Shown one piece after another: positions 17,888-26,403 of a DNA stretch of 64,000 nucleotides. Position numbers and translations under genes: made by a program. How positions within the stretch are numbered: the first letter of the stretch is position 1; every line of letters starts with the position of its first letter. The stretch is from Kluyvera sp046569695 (GTDB taxonomy: Bacteria > Pseudomonadota > Gammaproteobacteria > Enterobacterales > Enterobacteriaceae): the NCBI RefSeq assembly GCF_046569695.1, contig NZ_JBKHUI010000001.1:1-64000 (forward strand), given 5' to 3'. A model generated the notes under the pieces. That model had not been told where the DNA came from. It ran no database searches and saw only the letters and a program-made list of their open reading frames with translations.

Positions 17888-18919
17888 CTATTTGCTTAGG
17901 TCGCTGAGCAGGATGGCGATGCTTTTGCCGCCTTCGGTCTGCTCAAGGGCAATTTTAACGATAATGGTCAGCGGGACGGAAAGCAGCATGCCGACCGGGC
18001 CAAGCAGCCAGCCCCAGAAGATTAACGACAGAAACACCACCAGCGTCGAGAGTCCCAGTCCGCGTCCCATGATGCGGGGCTCGAGAATGTTGCCGAACAC
18101 GAGGTTAATCACCAGATACCCCGCCAGGACGATCAGCGCATCATAAAAACCGCTGAACACCAGCACTTGAAGGATAGGGGGAATGGCTGCCAGCACTGAA
18201 CCGATATTCGGAATATAGTTGAGCGCAAATGCCAGCAGTCCCCAGATAAAGGCAAAACGTACCCCGAGCAGTTCCAGCATTGCCCATACCACCAGACCTG
18301 TCACCACGCTTATCGCCGTTTTCAGCACCAGATAGTGGCTTACGCTATCCAGCGCCCGCTGAATAGCGGCCATACCTTCCGTCGGTTTCGCCATGATTTG
18401 CTGCAGTTTGGCCGGTAACTGCGGGACTTCCAGCAGCATAAACACCACCGTCAGCAGCAGTAAAAATATCGACGACATGGCGTTTGAAAGCTGAGTCAGC
18501 AAGCGTGAAACCAGCGTCATCGCGGCATTAGGGTCGATATACTTAATCAGCTCATCCGGGCTGACGCTGATACCAAAGCGCTGCAGCCAGGGCTCAAGAT
18601 TATAGATGGGGACCGCCAGCGACGAACGGTACTGCGGCAGAGTGCGCGTCAGTTCATTGAGAGAAGTGCCGAGCGTGGCCAGCAGCAGCACGGCGGCGAG
18701 AATAATGACCCCAATCAGCAGCGAAATGCCCAGCACCCGCGGCACGCGCCAGCGCACCATTAGTTGCACCACCGGGTTTAACACCACGGCGATAAACAGC
18801 GCCAGCACGAACGGCACGATGATGTCGGCGGCAAAACGAATGCCGGTGAGAATGATGACCAGCATGCCCAGCATGATGACAATTTTTAATCCATTAAGCG
18901 TAATGATCGGTCTGGACAT
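17888..18919 (-). CDS. tqsA: AI-2 exporter family protein TqsA (YdgG)
   Basis: A 343-residue inner-membrane protein of the AI-2E/PerM family with about seven to eight helices. The C-terminal GNILEPRIMGRGLGLSTLVVFLSLIFWGW region is the family signature. E. coli TqsA was reported to export the quorum signal AI-2 and to affect biofilm formation. Start ATG (MSRPIITLNGLK) agrees with E. coli. Monocistronic, convergent with ortT. Confidence 0.92.
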   Translation of the reverse strand: MSRPIITLNGLKIVIMLGMLVIILTGIRFAADIIVPFVLALFIAVVLNPVVQLMVRWRVPRVLGISLLIGVIILAAVLLLATLGTSLNELTRTLPQYRSSLAVPIYNLEPWLQRFGISVSPDELIKYIDPNAAMTLVSRLLTQLSNAMSSIFLLLLTVVFMLLEVPQLPAKLQQIMAKPTEGMAAIQRALDSVSHYLVLKTAISVVTGLVVWAMLELLGVRFAFIWGLLAFALNYIPNIGSVLAAIPPILQVLVFSGFYDALIVLAGYLVINLVFGNILEPRIMGRGLGLSTLVVFLSLIFWGWLLGPVGMLLSVPLTIIVKIALEQTEGGKSIAILLSDLSK

Positions 18920-19323
18920 GTTTTGTTAGCTCCTGCTAAAACCTATGCAGAATATGATAATTGCGAATCAACTAATAATAAATGCATTAACATCAAACAG
19001 TCTCGGTAAAGATTTGCAAACATTTTGAGATACTTCGACATCTGTGTTAGAAATTAGCTGTGTTTAACTACCGAGGACAATTTTAATCCGCAACGATGAG
19101 AAGCAATACCGCGGATAATTGTAATTTTATGGACAATATGTTCAGGACGTTCAGCTTTACCAAACCTTCTGTTTTACCTTCCTTTTCTGCCTTCTGTGGT
19201 GAGCAGCACTGGCGCAACGCGCTATAGTACCCTTCTTCGTTTGAGCTAAATTTTAATCATTTTATTTCAGTTTGCGCATCGCCGCGAACTGCACGGATTA
19301 TATTCTCATGCAGGAGAAGGACC
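18920..19323. other. Intergenic region between tqsA and mdtJ, no gene seen
   Basis: About 400 nt between divergent genes, AT-rich near tqsA. It must hold the promoters of tqsA and mdtJI. I see no convincing ORF, strong hairpin or recognisable operator; AAAT/TAATAAT-rich stretches at 18955-18990 are only suggestive of Fur- or H-NS-like sites. Confidence 0.5.
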
Positions 19324-19692
19324 ATGTTTTACTGGATTTTATTAGCCCTGGCCATTGTTGCAGAAATTACTGGTACGCTTTCTATGAAATGGGCGAGCGT
19401 ATCTGATGGCAACACCGGTTTTATTTTGATGCTCGTGATGATCGCCTTGTCGTATATTTTCCTTTCGTTTGCGGTTAAAAAAATCGCTCTGGGTGTCGCC
19501 TATGCGCTGTGGGAAGGCATTGGTATCGTATTGATCACCCTGTTTAGCGTACTGCTGTTTGACGAAAGCCTTACGGTGATGAAAGCTGCGGGTCTGGCAA
19601 CCTTGATTGCCGGTATCGTACTGATTAAGTCCGGTACCCGTAAGCCCGCGAAGGCGAATACAACGCTGCACAAAGAGGTGAATCATGCATAA
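19324..19692 (+). CDS. mdtJ: Spermidine export subunit MdtJ (SMR family)
   Basis: A 122-residue small multidrug resistance protein with four helices; Glu15 in LAIVAEITGT is the conserved membrane-embedded carboxylate of the family. MdtJ forms a heteromer with MdtI that exports spermidine in E. coli. AGGAGAAGG precedes the ATG. It overlaps mdtI by 8 nt, so the two subunits are translated together. Confidence 0.93.
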   Translation: MFYWILLALAIVAEITGTLSMKWASVSDGNTGFILMLVMIALSYIFLSFAVKKIALGVAYALWEGIGIVLITLFSVLLFDESLTVMKAAGLATLIAGIVLIKSGTRKPAKANTTLHKEVNHA

Positions 19693-20014
19693 CTTTGAGA
19701 TGATTCACGGCATATGGCTGGCAGGCTCCATCGTACTGGAAATTGTCGCTAATATTTTCCTCAAGTTCTCTGACGGCTTTCGTCGTAAAGGCTACGGCAT
19801 TCTGTCGCTGGTTGCCGTACTGGCCGCGTTTAGCGCCCTGTCGCAGGCGGTAAAGGGGATTGACCTCTCCGTCGCCTACGCCATCTGGGGTGGTTTCGGC
19901 GTCGCCGCGACGCTGGCGGCGGGGTGGATCCTCTTCGGCCAGCGACTGAACAACAAAGGCTGGGTGGGTTTAGGCCTGCTGTTGATCGGTATGGTGATGA
20001 TCAAGCTCGCCTGA
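19685..20014 (+). CDS. mdtI: Spermidine export subunit MdtI (SMR family)
   Basis: A 109-residue four-helix SMR protein, partner of MdtJ. The conserved Glu lies in GSIVLEIVANIFLKF (about residue 19) and the GGFGVAATL and LLLIGMVMIKLA helices are typical. It is coupled to mdtJ by an 8-nt overlap. A GC-rich hairpin (about 20020-20043) follows without a T run. Confidence 0.93.
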   Translation: MHNFEMIHGIWLAGSIVLEIVANIFLKFSDGFRRKGYGILSLVAVLAAFSALSQAVKGIDLSVAYAIWGGFGVAATLAAGWILFGQRLNNKGWVGLGLLLIGMVMIKLA

Positions 20015-20106
20015 TGTGATCGCTGCCTGAGAAATCGGGCAGCGAAATCCCGTGTCTGTATTACGCTTGTAACAAAGGGTTAGCGTAATTGATGCGAGGG
20101 TGAACC

Positions 20107-22272
20107 ATGTTCGATCCATCACGCTGGCGTGATATCGCCACGGCCAGAACGCTGTTCGTGATTATCTTTTTTGCTGGCATTGGCCTGATTTTTTCTATTA
20201 TTTCGCTTCTCTACCTCTCCCAAAGCCTTATTACCAGCAAAACCAACGATATCGATGCTCGCCGCTCGGCGCTCTCGGTTGACGGCGCGATGCAGACCTC
20301 TATCAACCGCGTCCTCTCGCTGGTTATCGATAACGCCATCTGGGATGATGCGGTGCGCGAAGTTTATGCGTCAAAGCTCGATACCACCTGGCTGTACAAC
20401 ACCTGGGGCGCGGGTTTTAAAATCAATAATCTTTATGATGGCACTTTCGTGCTGGATGAAAACTACCGGGTGCTGTGGGGATCGTTTCGCAGCTCGTCGT
20501 TTAGCGAACACGATCTCGCGTTTTTTGGTGATGGGCTAAAAGCGCTGATAGCCCACAATGAAGACCCGCTGCGCCGGGGGAAAAACAATTTTGCCGGGAT
20601 AACCAAAACCCGGGAAGGGCTCGCGTTTATCGGTATTGGCCTGATTCGCCCGATGGTGGGGCGGTTGAAGGTCTATGACTCGACCCGTCGCTATCTGGTC
20701 ATCACCCGGCATATCAACCCTCTGCTGCTGCGTACTCTCGGCAACACTTTCCAGATCGAAAATCTGACCCTCACCGACTCGCCGCAAAACAAGTACAACA
20801 TACCGATACGGACGTCCAGCGGTGAGGTGGTTGGCTGGCTGGATTGGCAACTGCGCCAGCCGGGCGTGGAGGCGGCGCAGGCGGCCTCGCCGGAAATTCG
20901 TGAGATTGTGCTGTTGGCAACCGGGCTGATCCTACTGTTTATTCTCGTCAGTAGTCTGGGGCTGTGGAAGCTGGCGCGCGGTGAACGGCAAGCGCGGGAG
21001 ATAGCTTTAACTGACTGGCTGAGCCATTTGCCCAACCGGCGGGCGTTGATCGAGCAGCTTGAGCGCATCAGCCGCCGTGGCGATCGGGATATCAAAACGG
21101 TGGTGTTTATCGATCTCGATGGTTTCAAGGATGTTAACGACATTTATGGCCATGATGTCGGCGATATTCTGATCATTCGTATCGCGGATATGCTGCAAAC
21201 GCTGGTGCCGCAAGGCGGTATGCTGGCGCGTATGGGCGGCGATGAATTTGCGATGACCGTTGGCGGCGCGCACTCCGAAGCCAGCGCCTCCGTGTTCGCC
21301 GGTAGCGTGCTGAACTACCTCAGCACGCCCATTCGCATTGGCGAACGGACGCTGCACATCAGCGCCAGCCTCGGTATCGCCAGTGGTACGTTACAGGAGA
21401 AAACCAGCTCGGAGCTGTTCCGTCAGGCGGATATCGCCATGTATCACTCGAAAATCACCGGCAAAGGGCGCATTACCCATTACGACGCCGAGTTGAGCAG
21501 CGCTCGCGAATATCAACTCTCGCTGGAGAACGATATTCGCCATGGGCTGGAGCACGATGAGTTTGAGGTCTGGTATCAGCCGATCGTCTGCGCTCGTTCG
21601 CAGGCGATGGTTGGGGTGGAGGCGCTGGTGCGCTGGCCGCGGCGGGCGAAGGGCGAGCTGATGCCGGATGCGTTTATTACGATTGCCGAGACCAGCGGGC
21701 TTATCTATTCGCTCGGACAGTTCGTGCTGGCAAGGGCCTGTCGGGATCTGCTGGCGCATAATGATTTAAAGCTGTCGGTCAATATCTCCCCGGCCCAGTT
21801 CCGCGACCCGGAGTTTGAGGATAAGGTCTCAAGCGTGCTGAAATCCTCCGGTTTCCCGCCTGCGCGACTGCAGCTTGAAGTCACCGAAACCTACGTGCTG
21901 GAAAGGCCGGAACGGGCAAGGGCGGCGATCTCTGCGCTGAAATCGTTGGGCACCGCCGTGGCGTTGGATGATTTTGGCACGGGGTATTCCAGCATTGGCT
22001 ACCTGCGTCGGTTTAACTTCGACACCATTAAAATCGACAAATCGCTGGCCGGGCTGGTGGATGATGACGATCAGGCGGCAGCGCTGGTCGGTGGCACCAT
22101 TCGTATTGCCAGCGCGCTGGGAATGACGGTGATTGCGGAAGGGGTTGAAACGGAGAAACAGATGAAATTGCTGCGGCTCGCTGGCTGTGACCAGCTGCAA
22201 GGATTTTACTTCAGCGAGCCGATGCCGCTCTCGTCGCTGCTGGCGTTACGCCACCAGCAGCGGCAGAGTTAG
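20107..22272 (+). CDS. Membrane GGDEF-EAL protein with CHASE4-like sensor
   Basis: A 721-residue cyclic-di-GMP protein. Order: membrane helix (about 12-40), periplasmic sensor with a CHASE4-like pattern (about 50-245, including NRVLSLVIDNAIWDDAV), second helix (about 270-290), GGDEF domain (about 300-460) and EAL domain (about 470-715). The cyclase motif GGDEF near residue 378 is intact and no RxxD inhibitory site lies before it. The EAL motif (VEALVRW, about 503), DDFGTG and AEGVE are intact, so both activities are possible. K-12 has no gene at this position, between mdtI and ydgD. Its stop codon overlaps the convergent ydgD stop. Confidence 0.88.
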   Translation: MFDPSRWRDIATARTLFVIIFFAGIGLIFSIISLLYLSQSLITSKTNDIDARRSALSVDGAMQTSINRVLSLVIDNAIWDDAVREVYASKLDTTWLYNTWGAGFKINNLYDGTFVLDENYRVLWGSFRSSSFSEHDLAFFGDGLKALIAHNEDPLRRGKNNFAGITKTREGLAFIGIGLIRPMVGRLKVYDSTRRYLVITRHINPLLLRTLGNTFQIENLTLTDSPQNKYNIPIRTSSGEVVGWLDWQLRQPGVEAAQAASPEIREIVLLATGLILLFILVSSLGLWKLARGERQAREIALTDWLSHLPNRRALIEQLERISRRGDRDIKTVVFIDLDGFKDVNDIYGHDVGDILIIRIADMLQTLVPQGGMLARMGGDEFAMTVGGAHSEASASVFAGSVLNYLSTPIRIGERTLHISASLGIASGTLQEKTSSELFRQADIAMYHSKITGKGRITHYDAELSSAREYQLSLENDIRHGLEHDEFEVWYQPIVCARSQAMVGVEALVRWPRRAKGELMPDAFITIAETSGLIYSLGQFVLARACRDLLAHNDLKLSVNISPAQFRDPEFEDKVSSVLKSSGFPPARLQLEVTETYVLERPERARAAISALKSLGTAVALDDFGTGYSSIGYLRRFNFDTIKIDKSLAGLVDDDDQAAALVGGTIRIASALGMTVIAEGVETEKQMKLLRLAGCDQLQGFYFSEPMPLSSLLALRHQQRQS

Positions 22273-23093
22273 TTTCCGGCGGCCAGCGCTTCCAGCTTAT
22301 CGCGAAAACCGGTCACTGAGATGGCGCGGTTGTCGGCACGCTGGCGATCTTTTGCCGCTGGCGCAGAGCTTTGTACCGCAATCACCTGCCAACCCGTGTC
22401 CGTTTTCAGCAGCAGCGGTGAGCCGCTATCCCCCGGCAGCGTATCGCACTGATGCGAAAGGACCGAAGTCTGCGCCCAGCCCGTTACCGTACAATCCTCA
22501 TGGCTGTACAGCGAATCAAGGTGGTCAAGCGGATAACCCGACTGGGTGACTTTGCGGCCGGTGGCTTTCAGCGCGGCGGTGAGATCGTCTTTATTGCCCG
22601 CAAATACCGGCAATGGCGTAATGCCTGAAGGCGGGTTGCGCAGCACGATAATGCCAAAATCCCACGGCGCGGCGGAAGCCGGAACAATCCAGCCGTCGCC
22701 ATCGGCTTTCAGGCGCTTACCTAAAGAAGGATCGACGCGGCCTTGAATATCATGAATTTCATAACGCCAGGTACCTTTCTGCGACACAAAGCGCAGCGCG
22801 ACGGCTTTATCCAGCTTGCCGCGCGGTGGCTCAAGCAGGCAGTGCCCGGCGGTGAGCGCCAGGTGGGGAGAAATCAAGGTTGCCGTACACAGATTGCCGC
22901 TGGCGGTTTCCAGCTGGCCAATCGCATCCCAGGGAGCCTGGGCGGGATGGCTGACAAGGGTACGATCGTCCTGGCCAAAGAACAGGGTTTTAATGTCTTT
23001 TGCACTGATGCCAATATCATCGTCATCAGCGTGGGAAATCAACGGTAGTACGGATAACGTTCCCAGTAAACAACACACAAAGGCTTTGCGCAT
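22269..23093 (-). CDS. ydgD: Putative periplasmic trypsin-like serine protease YdgD
   Basis: A 274-residue protein with signal peptide (about 1-22) and a chymotrypsin fold. The triad is visible: His84 in LTAGHC, Asp145 in WDFGII and Ser223 in GDSGSP. Length and pattern match E. coli YdgD, whose substrate is unknown. ATG at 23093 is chosen over 23138 since it directly opens the signal peptide. Its last codon overlaps the stop of the convergent GGDEF-EAL gene by 4 nt. Confidence 0.9.
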   Translation of the reverse strand: MRKAFVCCLLGTLSVLPLISHADDDDIGISAKDIKTLFFGQDDRTLVSHPAQAPWDAIGQLETASGNLCTATLISPHLALTAGHCLLEPPRGKLDKAVALRFVSQKGTWRYEIHDIQGRVDPSLGKRLKADGDGWIVPASAAPWDFGIIVLRNPPSGITPLPVFAGNKDDLTAALKATGRKVTQSGYPLDHLDSLYSHEDCTVTGWAQTSVLSHQCDTLPGDSGSPLLLKTDTGWQVIAVQSSAPAAKDRQRADNRAISVTGFRDKLEALAAGN

Positions 23094-23194
23094 ATCACTC
23101 TCTGATGGGGCAATTATGATTATAAAAAATAAACCCAATGAGACTACTATAGACGGGAGAAGCTAAAAGTGGGAGTAAAATCAGCGAACTACGC

Positions 23195-23278
23195 TCAGTA
23201 AAAGAAAAACTGGGTTGCGATCAGTGCGCAGATGATAAGAAATGCCAGGATGAGCTCGAAACGATAGCGCCGCAACAT
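23195..23278 (-). CDS. ydgU: YdgU small membrane protein
   Basis: A 27-residue single-helix peptide starting MLRRYRFELIL and ending in FFFY, preceded by GGAGAGCAATC. It matches E. coli YdgU in length, N-terminal basic motif and position between asr and ydgD. In E. coli ydgU is co-transcribed with asr under acid stress; function is unknown. It lies about 150 nt downstream of asr, beyond a terminator-like hairpin, so expression may depend on readthrough. Confidence 0.8.
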   Translation of the reverse strand: MLRRYRFELILAFLIICALIATQFFFY

Positions 23279-23292
23279 GATTGCTCTCCGGG

Positions 23293-23320
23293 AAAAAATC
23301 GGCGCTATATAAGCGCCGAT
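23293..23320 (-). terminator. Terminator between asr and ydgU
   Basis: On the minus strand ATCGGCGCTTATATAGCGCCGAT forms a strong hairpin followed by six T. It sits after asr and 15 nt before the ydgU start, so it likely attenuates asr-ydgU readthrough. Confidence 0.75.
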
Positions 23321-23388
23321 ATGATAATTGATTAACTCAGGTGGCTACCCGGATTCAGCATTGCTACTGGCCTCCCGGCGCCACCTGT

Positions 23389-23412
23389 TATCTGCGTATC
23401 GCTACGCAGATA
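23389..23412. other. Perfect 10-bp hairpin downstream of asr
   Basis: TATCTGCGTA and TACGCAGATA pair around a TCGC loop, 16 nt after the asr stop. No T run follows. It may protect the 3' end of the asr mRNA. Confidence 0.6.
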
Positions 23413-23427
23413 CGTTATCAAGAATGA

Positions 23428-23916
23428 TTATGCAGCTGGCTGAGCGGCTGGTTTAGCAGCAGTGTGTTTAGCTGCTTTGTGGTGCTTTTTAGCAGCCTGA
23501 GCTTTCTGTGCTACAGCTGGTTTAGCAGCTGCTTTTTTGTGTTTTTTAGCAGCCTGAGCTTTCTGCGCTACAGCTGGTTTAGTTGCTGCTTTGTGGTGCT
23601 TTTTAGCAGCCTGAGCTTTCTGCGCTACAGCTGGTTTAGCAGCTGCTTTCTTGTGTTTTTTAGCAGCCTGAGCTTTCTGTGCTACCGCTGGTTTAGCAGC
23701 GGCTTTTTTGTGTTTTTTAGCGGCCTGAGCTTTCTGCTCTGCAGCTGGTTTAGCGGCTTCTTTCTTGTGTTTTTTGTGGTGAGTGGCTTTAGCCGGTGCC
23801 GCGTGAGTTGCGGTAGCGGAAGCAGCCGGAGCCGGAGTTGCAGTTGCTTCAGCAGCAAATGCAGCGGAAGACAGACCCATAGCAGCGGCAACAACCAGAG
23901 CTAATACTTTTTTCAT
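23428..23916 (-). CDS. asr: Acid shock protein Asr
   Basis: A 162-residue exported protein with signal peptide (MKK to AFA, residues 1-21) and a very basic Ala/Lys/His-rich body. Five tandem 19-residue units of the type KPAVAQKAQAAKKHKKAAA span about residues 56-150. E. coli Asr is strongly induced at low pH under PhoBR/RstBA control and supports acid survival in the periplasm. Asr proteins vary in length between species by repeat number, and this one is longer than the K-12 form (102 residues). ATG at 23916 is chosen because it opens the signal peptide. Confidence 0.93.
   Translation of the reverse strand: MKKVLALVVAAAMGLSSAAFAAEATATPAPAASATATHAAPAKATHHKKHKKEAAKPAAEQKAQAAKKHKKAAAKPAVAQKAQAAKKHKKAAAKPAVAQKAQAAKKHHKAATKPAVAQKAQAAKKHKKAAAKPAVAQKAQAAKKHHKAAKHTAAKPAAQPAA
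23467..23751 (-). repeat. Five tandem 57-bp repeats inside asr
   Basis: The coding sequence repeats a 57-bp unit five times with few changes, encoding 19 residues each. Copies alternate KKHKKAAA and KKHHKAAT/K endings. Such arrays expand and contract by recombination, so copy number probably varies between strains. Confidence 0.85.
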
Positions 23917-23971
23917 TCTAATACCCTCGAATTGGTTTTTCATTCAACCCCACTGCGGGGCCGTTGAAATA

Positions 23972-24033
23972 ACTATATCGATGAGCGAGCCGGCTTTCCG
24001 TGAGTGATTGGTTTCGGCGTGTAACGTAATGTA
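23972..24033 (-). promoter_or_regulatory. asr promoter with RstA-box-like site
   Basis: On the minus strand TACATTACGTTACA (24020-24033) matches the RstA consensus TACATNTNGTTACA except one base. A -10-like TATAGT lies at 23972-23977, about 55 nt before the asr start. RstA control of asr is established in E. coli; the site here is read by eye. Confidence 0.6.
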
Positions 24034-24055
24034 CGAGATATGTTGTACATCCGTA

Positions 24056-24078
24056 ACGGGGCGGTTTTTGACCGCCCC
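24056..24078. other. GC-rich hairpin after the YfcJ/YhhS-type transporter gene
   Basis: CGGGGCGGT and ACCGCCCCG pair around a TTTTG loop, just after the minus-strand transporter stop at 24087. A T run is lacking, so terminator function is uncertain. Confidence 0.45.
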
Positions 24079-24086
24079 GCAAGGGG

Positions 24087-25283
24087 TTAGCTCTGGCAGG
24101 GGGGCTGTCTGTTGCGCTGGGAGAGGTACACGCGAAGGATCAGCACGAAGGCCCAGGCCACGACGATAGCGGCAATCAGGTAAATGCTGCCTAAGCCCTG
24201 ATAGCCGGCAATCCAGCCCGCCACCGGGCCGGTGAGGCCAAGCGCCAGGTCGAGAAAGGCGGAATAGGTACCCAATGCGGTTCCCTGGTTTTGCTCTTCC
24301 ACCTGCTTCACGGCTTCAACGCCGAGCGCCGGGAACACCAGCGAGAAACCCGAACCGGTCAGGAATGCGCCGACGCCCGCCATCCACGCGTTCGGGGCAA
24401 ACCAGATGATCAACAGCCCCAGACACTCCACCACGTAGCAGATAAGCGATACCCGTAGCCCGCCAAAGCGGGTGATGGTGTTGCCAAGCACCAGACGAAT
24501 ACAGATAAAGCCAATGCTGAACAGCGACAGGGTAAACGCCGCGCCCGCCCAACCGTGCGAGGAGAAGTAGAGAGTGATAAAGGTGGCAATGACACCGAAG
24601 CCAACTGTGCCCAGCCCGAGCCCCAGACCGTATGGCCAGATCTTGCGGGCCACCACGTGGAAGGGCGCCCTGACTCCGGCGCTGACGCTGACGTCTGCGC
24701 GGGTACGGGCAAATAGCAAGCCCACCACGGCGATAATGACAATCAGCGCCGCAAAACCGCTGATGCCGAACCAGCCATTGAGCACCACGCCCAGCGGCGC
24801 ACCTGCCGCCATCGCCACATAGGTGGCAACGCCATTCCAGGAGATCACCCGGGAGGTGTGAATTGCGCCGACGGTTTTAATCCCCCATAGCGTTGAGCCA
24901 GTAGAGGTGAAGCTTTCGCCTACGCCGAGGAATACTCGACCGACCAGCAACAGCGCTACCGCCAGAATGGGGCTGGCGTGAGCAGCTGCCGCCGCGAGGG
25001 TAAACAGGCCGCTCATCAGGCAGCAGACAATCCCTAAACTGACGACTTTTTTGGGCCCCCAGATATCGGTATAGCGCCCGGCGTGCGGTCGGCTGACCAG
25101 CGTCGAAATGTACTGCAGGCTGATTACTGCGCCAGCGACCAGAGTGCTGTAGCCGAGGTTGTAGTGGATAAAGCCCGGCAGCACGGCGAGCGGCAGGCCA
25201 ATAGAGAGGTAGCAGATACAGGTAAAAACAACGATCGAGATAATGCGAAGGTTGAGCTGGGTATTGCTGGCACGGGTCGTCAT
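24087..25283 (-). CDS. MFS transporter of the YfcJ/YhhS family
   Basis: A 398-residue, 12-helix major facilitator. Signature stretches ISLQYISTLVSRPHAGRYTD, GVGESFTSTGSTLWG, VISWNGVATY and GFSLVFPALGVEAVK are typical of the YhhS/YfcJ (UPF0226) group of drug or metabolite efflux carriers. YhhS has been linked to glyphosate tolerance; the natural substrate is unknown. The ATG at 25283 (MTTRASN) is preferred; the frame extends to 25316 without support. Monocistronic beside asr, not in K-12 at this position as far as I recall. Confidence 0.8.
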   Translation of the reverse strand: MTTRASNTQLNLRIISIVVFTCICYLSIGLPLAVLPGFIHYNLGYSTLVAGAVISLQYISTLVSRPHAGRYTDIWGPKKVVSLGIVCCLMSGLFTLAAAAAHASPILAVALLLVGRVFLGVGESFTSTGSTLWGIKTVGAIHTSRVISWNGVATYVAMAAGAPLGVVLNGWFGISGFAALIVIIAVVGLLFARTRADVSVSAGVRAPFHVVARKIWPYGLGLGLGTVGFGVIATFITLYFSSHGWAGAAFTLSLFSIGFICIRLVLGNTITRFGGLRVSLICYVVECLGLLIIWFAPNAWMAGVGAFLTGSGFSLVFPALGVEAVKQVEEQNQGTALGTYSAFLDLALGLTGPVAGWIAGYQGLGSIYLIAAIVVAWAFVLILRVYLSQRNRQPPCQS

Positions 25284-25514
25284 AGCGCTACATAGGTAAG
25301 ACAAAAGTGGGTTCATTATAGAACCTGTCAGTATTCTGTTGAAGTTCTTAAACTTTTCTCCGCACTAAAACACACAAGGGGCGCAGTGAGGGCGTACCAG
25401 ACTTAGCGTTTTTCGTTCAGCATATCTACGGATTGAGATAAAAGCGAAGGGCGGTAAACCGACAACAGCGCAGATGGGGGGCTTCAAATGATGATTTGAA
25501 CAATTCATGCGAAC

Positions 25515-25531
25515 ATTAAGATAACCTTAAG
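25515..25531 (+). promoter_or_regulatory. BasR (PmrA)-box-like direct repeat
   Basis: ATTAAG-ATAAC-CTTAAG is a hexamer direct repeat with a 5-nt spacer, as in the PmrA/BasR consensus (CTTAAT-N5-CTTAAG). A weak -10-like TAATGG lies 17 nt downstream, followed by the membrane protein gene at 25601. Candidate only; the 317-nt gap 25284-25600 holds no gene. Confidence 0.45.
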
Positions 25532-25600
25532 AAGATAGCATCCAATGCTAATGGTATCTATTTCTCAGAATCTACTATCGCTAATACATTTTTAACTTGA

Positions 25601-26248
25601 ATGATTTCTATGAAATTCGATACGCATTTACCCTTTTCTGTTATTGCTATGGCGGGTCTCGCGCTGTTATTTCCTTTTGCCGCAAACTGGCATCTACCGC
25701 TGCTTGGCGGTGCTTTGGTGACGCAGATTGAAAACGCTCAGGCGCTGTGGCTGCTGTTTGGCGTGTTGTTTACCACTTGGTATATCAAACCGCTCTCGAG
25801 GCCTGAAGGAGAAAAACAGTTCTGGATGTGGGCCGTGCTGTGGTGGGTGGTGTTGTTAGGACGGAGTACGAGTTGGGGGCGGGTTTATTTCCCGGATCAG
25901 CCTCATCTAGTGTTTAAAGTTATTTCCGTCATTCTGATCGGAGGTTTAGCGCTTTCTCTATTATCCGGGCCATTACGCAAGGACATTGTCCGCAGGATTA
26001 AGGAAGAGACTATGCCACTGTGGTTGCTGGCGGTGACTGTTTGTACGTTTTTAATTTCCGATACCGTTGAGCACCATCGTCTGCTGGCTCCGCTGTTTGT
26101 TCATAATCCTCAATATGCAGACCTTATGGAAGAGCTGTATGAAATTCCATTTATGGTAGGGCTGCTGCTTGTTACCTACTATTTTATGAAAACGGATAAA
26201 TCCTCTGAACGGCTTTTCCAAAAAAATATCAGTTTAGACTGCAAATAA
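25601..26248 (+). CDS. Multi-pass membrane protein, unknown
   Basis: A 215-residue protein with about six hydrophobic helices and conserved-looking Trp-rich segments (ALWLLFGVLFTTWYIKP, FWMWAVLWWVVLLGRSTSWGR) and an acidic EHH/ELYE region (DTVEHHRLL, LMEELYEIPFMVGLLL). The family is not recognised. The start may be 25601 or 25610; no clear ribosome site is present at either. It is monocistronic with its own terminator, and a BasR-box-like repeat lies about 70 nt upstream, suggesting envelope-stress control. K-12 lacks it here. Confidence 0.65.
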   Translation: MISMKFDTHLPFSVIAMAGLALLFPFAANWHLPLLGGALVTQIENAQALWLLFGVLFTTWYIKPLSRPEGEKQFWMWAVLWWVVLLGRSTSWGRVYFPDQPHLVFKVISVILIGGLALSLLSGPLRKDIVRRIKEETMPLWLLAVTVCTFLISDTVEHHRLLAPLFVHNPQYADLMEELYEIPFMVGLLLVTYYFMKTDKSSERLFQKNISLDCK

Positions 26249-26286
26249 AAAATGCCTCGGCGTTTAGGGCGCTGAGGCATTTTTTA
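26247..26286. terminator. Rho-independent terminator, possibly bidirectional
   Basis: AAAAATGCCTC at 26247-26257 pairs with GAGGCATTTTT at 26274-26284, followed by T and preceded by A runs. It ends the membrane protein gene. Confidence 0.85.
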
Positions 26287-26347
26287 GCCTGTTCTTAATT
26301 GAGCGTCACGTGTGTCTGCTCTTTTGCGCTTTATCTTATTTTCTGGG

Positions 26348-26383
26348 ATACCCCGGAGTCGGCGTTGCCTCGTCCGGGCTACG
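26348..26383. repeat. REP-like palindromic element
   Basis: ATACCCCGGAGTCGGCGTTG and the following CCTCGTCCGGGCTACG form an imperfect palindrome in the intergenic gap before ynfM. The CCGGGCTAC end is shared with the pair at 56311-56385, as expected for enterobacterial REP units. Confidence 0.6.
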
Positions 26384-26403
26384 TGGCTACGTGATGTTTG
26401 GTA

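Noticed and set aside
23467..23751. Tandem repeats that could look like a CRISPR array
   Set aside because: Repeats are coding, contiguous without unique spacers, and belong to asr.
23464..23904. Plus-strand Ser/Phe-rich frame opposite asr
   Set aside because: Mirror of the Ala/Lys repeat; composition is explained by the asr repeats.
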